Assembly: GCA_029210045.1 (NCBI GenBank)
Contig: JARGNX010000002.1
Span: 230,748-294,747 of the forward strand
Length of the DNA stretch: 64,000 bases
Direction: 5' to 3'
Source: Coxiellaceae bacterium
Lineage (GTDB): Bacteria; Pseudomonadota; Gammaproteobacteria; Coxiellales; Coxiellaceae
A model generated the notes under the pieces. The model did no database searches. It was not told the DNA's origin and was given only the letters and a program-made list of their open reading frames with translations. Each line of letters starts with the position of its first letter. Positions within the stretch are counted from its first letter, which is position 1. Positions 29,503 to 36,757 of the stretch are shown here, piece by piece. A program made the position numbers and the translations under genes.

Positions 29503-29790
29503 TTAATAGAGAGCTTTAAAGGCATGTTCTGGATCTTTTTTTAGGATGGTAAGTAATGCTAAAGCGGGCCCTTGTGGGTGTCGTCTACCTTGTTCCCAGT
29601 TTTGTAATGTTTTTATGCTTACACGAATTAACTTTGAAAACTGGGTTTGTGATAAGCCCATTTTTTCACGTATTTTTTTTACGTCGAGAGGTGTATATTT
29701 AAAACTACGCGAAGCGCGTTTTTTGCCTTGTTTTATAGCGCCTGCTTGGCGCACACTTTCTACTAGTTGTTCAAAATCATCGTTATTCAT
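29503..29790 (-). CDS. higA: HigA-type antitoxin (Xre HTH)
   Basis: A 95-residue protein. The C-terminal half is an Xre-type helix-turn-helix (KIREKMGLSQTQFSKLIRVSIKTLQNWEQGRRHPQGPA); the N-terminal half is the toxin-binding extension. Its ATG overlaps the toxin stop by 4 bp, the reversed (toxin-first) order typical of HigBA. It should neutralise the toxin and repress the promoter upstream, where a perfect palindrome sits between -35 and -10. Confidence 0.88.
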   Translation of the reverse strand: MNNDDFEQLVESVRQAGAIKQGKKRASRSFKYTPLDVKKIREKMGLSQTQFSKLIRVSIKTLQNWEQGRRHPQGPALALLTILKKDPEHAFKALY

Positions 29791-30107
29791 AATGCGAGCT
29801 CCTGTTCAATCACTTGTTTCAATACGCGCAGTTGAGTTTTTGTTAAATCACTTTGTTCATTTTTCTTGTAGGCATAAAGCATAAATACCTGTTCATTTAC
29901 GTCAAGGTGATAGTAAATCACCCTAACCCCGCTGCGTTTTCCTTTGCCTGACGCTTTCCATCGTATTTTCCTTAGTCCGCCACTGCCTTTAATTACGTCC
30001 CCTTTTTTTGGGTTATCCACCAATATTTCTTGTAATTTAGTATATTCCTCATCCGACATAACTAATTGAATTAACTTAGTAAATATAGATGTTTCTTTGA
30101 ATACCAT
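29787..30107 (-). CDS. higB: HigB2/RelE-like toxin
   Basis: A 106-residue RelE-superfamily mRNA interferase of the HigB2 group. The conserved blocks SDEEYTKLQEILVDNPKKGD, IKGSGGLRKIRW and GKRSGVRVIYYH closely resemble Vibrio HigB2, as recalled. The start at 30107 matches the family N-terminus (MVFKETSIF); the longer start at 30182 adds 25 residues that read across the promoter. No ribosome site precedes the ATG and the -10 ends 6 nt upstream, so the mRNA is probably leaderless. Confidence 0.87.
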   Translation of the reverse strand: MVFKETSIFTKLIQLVMSDEEYTKLQEILVDNPKKGDVIKGSGGLRKIRWKASGKGKRSGVRVIYYHLDVNEQVFMLYAYKKNEQSDLTKTQLRVLKQVIEQELAL

Positions 30108-30113
30108 GTTTAC

Positions 30114-30142
30114 ATTATACGCCACTGGCGTACAAACATCAA
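30114..30142 (-). promoter_or_regulatory. higBA promoter with palindromic operator
   Basis: On the minus strand: -35 TTGATG (30142-30137), 17-bp spacer, and perfect -10 TATAAT (30119-30114). A perfect palindrome TACGCC-AGT-GGCGTA (30132-30118) fills the spacer and touches the -10, the expected place for HigA autorepression. The -10 ends 6 nt before the toxin ATG, so transcription would start at or next to the start codon. Confidence 0.75.
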
Positions 30143-30226
30143 ATAGTACAAATAATGTCGGGATAAAAGACAAGTTGCGCATTTTATGTTACAAACAAGC
30201 TTGGGAGTAACAGGAGAGGGCAGCGC

Positions 30227-31702
30227 ATGTCGCGCATCTATTTATTAAATAATCCAATATTTCACGAGGAATTTACAGAAAAGGCATTACGCACTTTTCA
30301 GTCAGCTACTAAGTTGCTGGTGTCTCCTGTGCGCCCCCGGCCTGATGCCGAGGAGATTACTCCTGTGATACATAAAATGTCAGAATTTGTATTTGCACCG
30401 ATGCTCGCCTCTCTGAGCGCTAAACAATTGGGTGAATTGATCACGACATTGGGTTTTTATTACGAAGGCTTAATCATCAGTGAAGATGATGCACTGCTAC
30501 AAAGGGTGGTTGCGCGCATGATGTTAGCATCGGGCGTTGATACGCCGCCAACGGGTGATGATATTGCACGTGCGCGATATCAGCTGGTGACGGTGATTGG
30601 TGTGATCACCTTATTTGAACCTGAAAGCGGCACTAATCAATTGGCGAAGCTCTACCCCCCGGCTTATCGGTGCTTGTCTGAGTTGCATGCTAAGAAATTT
30701 CATTTGCAGCAACGATATATGGGTATACAGGCAAATTTTGTAGCGTTTGTTGATTCGCGTCCAAGGCGTAAACACTTAATTCAGATGCAAATAAATGGAT
30801 TGAAACAAAAGTTGATCGCATTGGGTGCACGCTTACAGAGTAAGTTGGCAACAGACAGTAGGCTTAATAAGGTAGTAGGCAGGCTTACAAGAAAGGGGTT
30901 TATAGAGCGTTATCCCCAGTGGCAGCATAATATTGAAATGGAAATGGAAGCAATTGCCATAGAGCTTGGCAGGCAAAAGGACAAAATGTATGAGCTGGAT
31001 GATCGTATGGATAAATATGCTCATAGCCAGCGAGAGGTGGCAGCTGACATTGGTCTAGTCGAGGATAAAATTGGCCGGGTCGAAGATAAGTTAGCGGCGA
31101 ATGCATATTTAATGGGTATATATGAGCGTGTCGCACAGAGAATTGGTGGTGAAGCTGCTACTGCATTACCTAAATCGTCAGCAGCAACAGAAGATAAATC
31201 AGCGTATGTGAAGTGGATGGCACAATTCATTTCGAGTACTCTGGTCGCAGATACCACTAAAATGGTTGCCGAAGCTAGGGCGCGGCAACATAAAGCTGTG
31301 GCTAAATCGTTGGCAGCGGAGATGATTTCTACGGCAATTACTGCTGCAGCAGCGCGCGTGCAATACAGAGATGAGGTTCATGCATTTGCAAGTAGCTTGG
31401 CTGAGACCGTATGCATAAACACATTGGTGAGAGTTGCTGGCATGACTTTGACACAATCAGAAAGTAGGCAAGTATCCCCTGCAGCAGCCGATGAGAGAGG
31501 TTCAACAGCAGGTCGGGGTCTAGGCCTATTTGGTATATTATTACCATTTTCAGGTGCGAGCACACCAACGCCGAGTTCTCCTGCTGCATTGTCAGATGAT
31601 GGTGGCTGGGATCATGCGGATGAGGAGTCAGATAGTGGTGCGGAATCCGATGGTGAAGAAAGCCCATCCTTATGGTCTAAGCTGAGTTCGACATTTCACT
31701 GA
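30227..31702 (+). CDS. Coiled-coil effector candidate with acidic C-terminus
   Basis: A 491-residue protein of no recognised family. The N-terminus (MSRIYLLNNPIFHEEFTEKAL) and the overall layout match the ORF at 33092, so they are paralogs. Residues about 140-295 form long amphipathic, coiled-coil-prone helices (e.g. EVAADIGLVEDKIGRVEDK). The last ~60 residues are low-complexity, with a run of Glu/Asp and Ser (DHADEESDSGAESDGEES), reminiscent of the E-block found near the C-terminus of many Dot/Icm substrates. The ribosome site AGGAGAG lies about 9 nt upstream. No signal peptide or membrane helix is seen. The effector role is inference. Confidence 0.6.
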   Translation: MSRIYLLNNPIFHEEFTEKALRTFQSATKLLVSPVRPRPDAEEITPVIHKMSEFVFAPMLASLSAKQLGELITTLGFYYEGLIISEDDALLQRVVARMMLASGVDTPPTGDDIARARYQLVTVIGVITLFEPESGTNQLAKLYPPAYRCLSELHAKKFHLQQRYMGIQANFVAFVDSRPRRKHLIQMQINGLKQKLIALGARLQSKLATDSRLNKVVGRLTRKGFIERYPQWQHNIEMEMEAIAIELGRQKDKMYELDDRMDKYAHSQREVAADIGLVEDKIGRVEDKLAANAYLMGIYERVAQRIGGEAATALPKSSAATEDKSAYVKWMAQFISSTLVADTTKMVAEARARQHKAVAKSLAAEMISTAITAAAARVQYRDEVHAFASSLAETVCINTLVRVAGMTLTQSESRQVSPAAADERGSTAGRGLGLFGILLPFSGASTPTPSSPAALSDDGGWDHADEESDSGAESDGEESPSLWSKLSSTFH

Positions 31703-32898
31703 CGGGCTGCTTTTGACGCTATAGCATGTGCTGGGTTAGTAAATACCACGGTGGGTGGTACGTTGATATGACAATCTTTTATTAGCTTCTTTAGGCCTCC
31801 TTGCTGGCATGCTTTAATTTCTTCATCAGACCAAGCGACCAATGTTTGTTTTTCAATAAATACATTGATTAGCTTATTAACGATTGCCAACGTGCGGCGA
31901 TGTTTGGCATGACCAAACATGCAGGGGGAATGGTCTCTTTTGTATTGGCGAAATTTGAGTAATTGAAAAAATACGGGAAGCTTGCCATCAAATGTTTGTT
32001 TAAAACAATTTTCTATTGCCTTTACGTTGGCGGGATTTTCCATGACGAACGGCAACAGCGGATCGAACAGGGTTTCACCATGTTCTGCTAATGTGATTGG
32101 CTCACCTGCTTGTTTGCGTTGCCATAATTGTCGGCAGCTCATGCCAATATGTTGGCAGCACGAGGCATATCGATTCAATGATCTTGTTCTTAATGTTGCA
32201 GGGGCAGGAGAGTGAATGGTGCGCCGATCTTGATGGGCGTGAGCTGCTAATTGATAGCCGTGCAGTATCAGTTTATGTATGCCATCATGATCTTTTTCTG
32301 GGTGCATGCCGGTGGCCATTGGTCCGCTAGGTGGCGTGCAGAAACGGCGATAAAAAATAGTATCTTTAACGACGTTCTGATAATTTTCCAATAAGTTGGT
32401 ATCAGTTGCTAGGTTTTCACTGTCGTGGTAGTCACCGTCTGTTCGCTCTAAGCGCATGCTTAAGTGCGGTTTACCAGTAAGGGGTGAGTCTGTTGCCATC
32501 GCAGTAGCGGGAGCTGCTCTTAGTGTATTCACTAGGAAATCGTTTAGTCGCTCAGTAAAACTTTGGATAGTTGAAAGCGGCACATCTTTCATTAGGTATA
32601 GGGTAAATTGACCTGTTGAAATATATTCATCATTAATATCAGCTTCGGTGCGTTTGCTTTCTTCGTCAGTCAGTATGGAGTGTTTAAATCCTGTAATAGC
32701 AGCTCGGCACTCTGCGCTTTTAAGAAAGCGGTTAATTGCCGTTTTATATCGTTGGAAATCGGTATAGCTGAGATTGATGCGCAGCTTAAATTCATGACCT
32801 TTCTTCGCGTGGTCTTTTAGGAGGGCATACCTGTCTTCCCAGGTATGCATTGACCAGTCACCGGCGTCATATTGCATTATTTTACTCTCTTCACTCAT
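31696..32898 (-). CDS. Hypothetical effector candidate, weak OspF/SpvC-like pattern
   Basis: A 400-residue soluble protein, convergent with and overlapping the previous gene by 7 bp. No family is certain. Residues about 35-155 show strands in the order FKLRINLS, ITGFKHSIL, GQFTLYLMKD, HLSMRLERTDGD. This resembles the strand order of OspF/SpvC phosphothreonine lyases (SpvC KFHISVL, FTLYIKPD, LSYRNELRSGRDG, as recalled), but the catalytic His and Lys do not line up. The C-terminal half is His/Cys-rich and unrecognised. A PmrA-like promoter with perfect TATAAT ends only 6 nt before the ATG at 32898. Either the message is leaderless or translation starts at the in-frame ATG at 32877, which has GAAGAGAG 7 nt upstream. 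Confidence 0.6.
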   Translation of the reverse strand: MSEESKIMQYDAGDWSMHTWEDRYALLKDHAKKGHEFKLRINLSYTDFQRYKTAINRFLKSAECRAAITGFKHSILTDEESKRTEADINDEYISTGQFTLYLMKDVPLSTIQSFTERLNDFLVNTLRAAPATAMATDSPLTGKPHLSMRLERTDGDYHDSENLATDTNLLENYQNVVKDTIFYRRFCTPPSGPMATGMHPEKDHDGIHKLILHGYQLAAHAHQDRRTIHSPAPATLRTRSLNRYASCCQHIGMSCRQLWQRKQAGEPITLAEHGETLFDPLLPFVMENPANVKAIENCFKQTFDGKLPVFFQLLKFRQYKRDHSPCMFGHAKHRRTLAIVNKLINVFIEKQTLVAWSDEEIKACQQGGLKKLIKDCHINVPPTVVFTNPAHAIASKAARQ

Positions 32899-32904
32899 AC
32901 AAGA

Positions 32905-32937
32905 ATTATAAAATTTGGGTATTAACAGGGTATTAAG
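32905..32937 (-). promoter_or_regulatory. PmrA-like tandem box with -10, box D
   Basis: Read on the minus strand: CTTAATACC (32937-32929), 2 bp, GTTAATACC (32926-32918), a 7-bp gap, then perfect TATAAT (32910-32905). The two half-sites share TTAATACC, a near-perfect direct repeat at 11-bp period. This is the cleanest of the four boxes. It faces the gene starting at 32898. Confidence 0.6.
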
Positions 32938-33091
32938 TAAACGCCGCGATGAGTTTAATTTTATTGTTTTATATCAATAAGATAACTAATGATAAATGCC
33001 GCCGCAGCCAATGATTGAGTAAATATTAGACAGCAAGCTCTGGGTGTGGTAAAAAGTACGTTTAGTGTATATAAGTAAGGTTTTGGTATAG

Positions 33092-34090
33092 ATGTCTAGA
33101 GAATATTTATTAGATGGCCCAGAATTTGAGCAGGTATTTCTTGAAAATGCTTTAGGCGCTTTTATTGATGCCTTTAAAGCCTGTGAGGGTGAGGCCATAC
33201 GTGAGCGAGATAAGTCTGGTGACGATAAGAGTAAGCCGATACGAATAGATGCAGATGCGATTGCAGGCAGGTTAGCAGTAGAAACTGAAAAGCGCTTTGC
33301 ACAGTTAGTAGGGTCATTTGATGCTGCCAAACTTAACCACTTGATGTCGACGCTTGTGCAGTCATATGAAGATTTAAATGATGGTCACTTGGATGGTGTA
33401 ATACGCTTTATTTTGGCGCGTGATCAAACCCTTGATCCTGCGAGCGCCAGGAGAAAGTTACGGTTAGATCAGGCGACGTATTTTATCAATGATGTTTACG
33501 CTAAATTCACACTGCAGCTAGGCGGTATTTTCCCTGTGCATTTACGACCATTGGCGGGCCTGCATCAGGCGCTGTTTTCTCACAGACAAACGCTATCAGC
33601 TTTTAACCACCGTTTAATTGGATTTGAACAGCAAAGGCTGATGCTAACAAATCGGGCCGGGGATATTGATCGAGCCATGTTAAAGTTAGTGGCAGAGATT
33701 GCTGATAACTCTCCTACAAGAAAAGCACAGTTCAAAGCTAAAATAGCAGGAACAGAACCTGACGTTGTGGCGAGTAAAGCGCAGGCTGCTCGACAAATAA
33801 AATTGAGTGATCTGGCGGAAGACGCCCAAAAACAATTAAAAGCAGTGAAACAAAAACTTTCGGATGAGCGTAAAAAAATCACGGCAGTAAAAAGTGAGAT
33901 ATCGACGCTTGAGGAAGGGATATCACATCAAGCCACTGCTATAGCAGGTGAGACACGTGATCAGCAGGTAAAGCGGTTTCTCGATAGTATCTATGCAAGG
34001 GCAAGGCCCCCACGTGATCGCGCAATGGCATTTCATGAGCATGACGAGAGGTTTGATTTTTTGGGGTTAGATTCTGAGATGCGCCCCTAG
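33092..34090 (+). CDS. Coiled-coil paralog of the 30227 protein
   Basis: A 332-residue protein. Its N-terminus (MSREYLLDGPEFEQVFLENALGAF) and helix pattern (KLNHLMSTLVQSYEDL against QLGELITTLGFYYEGL) align with the protein at 30227. Residues about 160-285 are coiled-coil-prone (KLSDERKKITAVKSEISTLEEG). It lacks the long acidic tail of its paralog but ends with an acidic stretch (HEHDERFDFLGLDSE). No signal peptide, membrane helix or known domain is seen. It overlaps the convergent AAA ATPase gene by 4 bp. No PmrA-like box is seen; a TATATA at 33068 could serve as -10. Confidence 0.6.
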   Translation: MSREYLLDGPEFEQVFLENALGAFIDAFKACEGEAIRERDKSGDDKSKPIRIDADAIAGRLAVETEKRFAQLVGSFDAAKLNHLMSTLVQSYEDLNDGHLDGVIRFILARDQTLDPASARRKLRLDQATYFINDVYAKFTLQLGGIFPVHLRPLAGLHQALFSHRQTLSAFNHRLIGFEQQRLMLTNRAGDIDRAMLKLVAEIADNSPTRKAQFKAKIAGTEPDVVASKAQAARQIKLSDLAEDAQKQLKAVKQKLSDERKKITAVKSEISTLEEGISHQATAIAGETRDQQVKRFLDSIYARARPPRDRAMAFHEHDERFDFLGLDSEMRP

Positions 34091-35184
34091 CTAGCCCCAT
34101 CAACCTTTTCTAACCAACTTTTAAAGTTAGGGTCTTCGATGATATGTCGACTTTCGCTGCTGGATTTTATGATCAAGCCTTTGCGATCGAGTACGCGCAT
34201 GGCAGATTGCACTGTGGATGCTTTGAGTTCTTCAATACCTAATTGCTTTGCCAATTGTTGTCGCGTATCCCTTGCGAACAATGGGGTTTTGCCAGGGGCA
34301 ATATTGACCAACAGTAATTGTTCGAGCCGCGATAAATCTTGCCACGCTTCAATATAGGCGCGGTCATTGTATAAATCGGCGAGCAGCTGCTGCTTTGCTG
34401 TATCAATGGACAGATTTGGATTCAGCGCTAAGTTTTCGACTAAGGCGCGGATAAGCTGTGGCACTAGGTCCATTTGTTGGAATGCCTGCCAGAGTGTTTC
34501 TTGATCCAGTGTGCGTGTAGTGGCTTGTCGATATACGTCAGCTAAATGATCTGTGAATGCTTTAGTTAGCGGTGGGAAATCTAGGTTTTGGCCATAGTGA
34601 AAAAAGGGTGCGTTAGCCTTAGAAAACATTTGGCGTAAACCCTCACGCGAAGAGCCAGTAAATATGGCTTTCACCCGATCTTTGTTGGTGTCGAGTGCTG
34701 TGCGTAAGCTCGCCACAAAAGGGTTGTTATGTTGATTGTTAGCGAGTGACTGTACTTCGTCTAATAACAAGATAGTTTTTTTGTGTTGGCCAAGCTTATC
34801 AATAATGGCTTGTAAGTTTAGCTCGAGGTTTGTTTGACTGCTTAATTCTGCCTCAGCCTTTAATGCCCCGGCTTGGCCGCCAATTTTTTTTACCCGCCCC
34901 ATAATGCCTGACTGGTTTTTAATTGAACCGTTGTTAATGGCGAACTCTAATATTGAGCGAGTGTACAGTGTTTGCGAATTACCATTGGACTCAAGAAAAC
35001 TAAAGTAATGCACGGCCCATTTGTTTTTTTGTGCGTAAGGTAAAATATCTTTACGTAAAAATTCAGTTTTCCCCATGCGTCGAGGAGCAAAAAAAGTTAA
35101 GGCGCTCGATAAGCCAATATCGAACATGTTAACTACTTGCTGTGCTAATTTTGTGCGCGCATAGTGCCAAAGATCCTTTTGCAT
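34087..35184 (-). CDS. AAA+ ATPase with C-terminal winged helix
   Basis: A 365-residue ATPase of the archaeal-type/STAND-like AAA family. Walker A is PRRMGKTEFL (about residues 35-44), Walker B TILLLDEVQSLA (about 136-147) and a sensor-like IFTGSSREGLR follows. The C-terminal ~90 residues (LLLVNIAPGKTPLF...STVQSAMRVLDRKGLIIKSS) look like a winged helix-turn-helix, suggesting DNA binding. It has a private promoter with two perfect 14-bp palindromes, so autoregulation is likely. The cellular role is unknown; such genes are often found in accessory regions. Confidence 0.75.
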   Translation of the reverse strand: MQKDLWHYARTKLAQQVVNMFDIGLSSALTFFAPRRMGKTEFLRKDILPYAQKNKWAVHYFSFLESNGNSQTLYTRSILEFAINNGSIKNQSGIMGRVKKIGGQAGALKAEAELSSQTNLELNLQAIIDKLGQHKKTILLLDEVQSLANNQHNNPFVASLRTALDTNKDRVKAIFTGSSREGLRQMFSKANAPFFHYGQNLDFPPLTKAFTDHLADVYRQATTRTLDQETLWQAFQQMDLVPQLIRALVENLALNPNLSIDTAKQQLLADLYNDRAYIEAWQDLSRLEQLLLVNIAPGKTPLFARDTRQQLAKQLGIEELKASTVQSAMRVLDRKGLIIKSSSESRHIIEDPNFKSWLEKVDGAS

Positions 35185-35216
35185 AGCGCCACCATTGACT
35201 GATAAATACGCAAGTT

Positions 35217-35259
35217 AGATTATCCAAGTACAATTGTACTGTCAATGTCTAATTAGACA
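35217..35259 (-). promoter_or_regulatory. ATPase-gene promoter with twin palindromes
   Basis: Minus-strand promoter: perfect -35 TTGACA (35245-35240), 17-bp spacer, -10 TAATCT (35222-35217), 32 bp before the ATG. Two perfect 14-bp palindromes, AGTACAATTGTACT (35227-35240, inside the spacer) and TGTCTAATTAGACA (35246-35259, upstream of -35), have centres 19 bp apart, so a repressor or two different proteins could bind both. Confidence 0.65.
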
Positions 35260-35286
35260 ATTCCAAATAATTTGATCTAATACCCA

Positions 35287-36588
35287 TTAGCTGCAGGTGA
35301 TGGTGTCGTTTTTTGTAATCAAGGTAGATAATTGCTGGCAGGCGGCGACAATATTGGGCATGGCCAATTCAGCAAAGGTTTGTGGATCCATACTGCGATC
35401 ATTGTGGTAGAGTTCGAGCGCTTTAGCGCCATCAAAGTCTACCGCGGCAATGCGTAAACATAATTGGTCAGCGGGCAGTCCGAAAGCTGTGCCAGGTAAG
35501 GTCGCTATATTGGCGTGTTGTAATAACCATAAGGCGAGTTGTTCGCTGTTTTCAACACCGTGTTTAGCCAGAAAATCTTTTTGTGTTTTAAAGTCCGGCA
35601 TTAAATAAAAGGCGCCCTGCGGTGATAAGCAATTAATATTATTGGCTACCAGGCATCGATAAATAGTTTCACTTGCGATTTTTTGAATCGCCACCATATC
35701 CGCAAAGCTATCACGCAGCTGATCAAAGTTTTGATAAGCAGTTACGGCTGCATATTGTATCGGTGCGCTAACGCAGCTAAATGTTTCGCTGGCTAACGTG
35801 GCCCAAGGGGTGAGTATTGTGCTGGTTAAATTTTCGGGCACGATACAAATACCTAAACGATAACCGCCCGCTGCAAATAATTTTGATAAACCACTGGTGG
35901 TAAAAGTGCCTTCAGGATAACTGTGCGCCATGCTGTGATTAAGTTGGTGGTGGAATTCCACCTTGGCATAAATTTCATCGGAAATGACCAATACGTTATG
36001 ACGACGACACACTTCGGCGAGTTGTTCGAAGTTTTGCTGGCTGTAAATGGCACCGGTTGGGTTGTTGGGTGAATTTAAAATAAGTATTTTTGTGCCGGTT
36101 GCAGCGCTTTGTTGACAAGCTTGTTCTAGTTCGTCAGCGGTTAAACAATAACGATTGGCGGCATCGGTTGGTATGTAGCGATAAGGCTTGCCTAGTAACT
36201 CTGCTTGCGGGGCGTAACTTACCCAGCTAGGTGCGGGGATTAGTAGTTCGCCTGGGATCAAATACAGTAAGTTGTAAATTAATTCTTTACTGCCTGGGCC
36301 AATCACCACTTGTGATCCATCAACATCGAAATTAAATTCCTGTTGGTAATATTCAGCTACTGCATCACGTAATTCTGGCAAGCCTAAGCCAGGCAAATAC
36401 TGTTTTTTTGCAGCGTGTTGTTGCAGTGAGCGTACGATAAGCTCAGGAGCAGGGAATGCAGATTGCCCGAACCCCCAGTGATGAACGTTTTGATCGTTTA
36501 GTCTTTGTAGTTCAACCTGTTGGTTAATGGCTAAAGTGGCAGAAGGTTTGAGTTTTGTAACATACGGATTTAATGAGAGTTTAGCCAC
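35287..36588 (-). CDS. Class I/II PLP aminotransferase
   Basis: A 433-residue fold-type I aminotransferase of the aspartate/aromatic group. It has the PLP-contacting NSPNNPTGAIYS, SDEIYAKVEF and the Schiff-base lysine in TTSGLSKLFAAGGYRLG, plus Arg in LCLRIAAVDF for the substrate carboxylate. The GTG at 36588 is chosen because AAAGGAG lies 8 nt ahead. ATG codons at 36606, 36627 and 36654 would add 6-22 residues without a ribosome site. The amino acid substrate cannot be fixed from sequence. It stands alone between accessory genes. Confidence 0.85.
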   Translation of the reverse strand: MAKLSLNPYVTKLKPSATLAINQQVELQRLNDQNVHHWGFGQSAFPAPELIVRSLQQHAAKKQYLPGLGLPELRDAVAEYYQQEFNFDVDGSQVVIGPGSKELIYNLLYLIPGELLIPAPSWVSYAPQAELLGKPYRYIPTDAANRYCLTADELEQACQQSAATGTKILILNSPNNPTGAIYSQQNFEQLAEVCRRHNVLVISDEIYAKVEFHHQLNHSMAHSYPEGTFTTSGLSKLFAAGGYRLGICIVPENLTSTILTPWATLASETFSCVSAPIQYAAVTAYQNFDQLRDSFADMVAIQKIASETIYRCLVANNINCLSPQGAFYLMPDFKTQKDFLAKHGVENSEQLALWLLQHANIATLPGTAFGLPADQLCLRIAAVDFDGAKALELYHNDRSMDPQTFAELAMPNIVAACQQLSTLITKNDTITCS

Positions 36589-36757
36589 GGTCCGATCTCC
36601 TTTCATCAGTGGTTTTTCCACTGCCATTGTAGACAGATAAAGAAACATTAACAATACATTAAATGCGCATATTCAGTTTGCAAAAAGCGTTGCCAGATAA
36701 TACATTAGCATCGAGAACAAATATAAATAAGCGAAAGATTTCAGTAGGGGTGAATCT

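Noticed and set aside
30108..30182. Longer HigB start
   Set aside because: The extra residues would be encoded by the promoter and operator, and the family N-terminus is at 30107.
31021..31667. Overlapping minus-strand ORFs inside the 30227 gene
   Set aside because: They are antisense shadows with no ribosome sites, and low-complexity His/Cys-rich translations come from the coding strand's composition.
36648..36679. Fifth PmrA-like box before the 36758 gene
   Set aside because: The two TTAA steps are 11 bp apart, but the hexamer at the required position is CAGTTT, not a credible -10, and half-site matches are poor.
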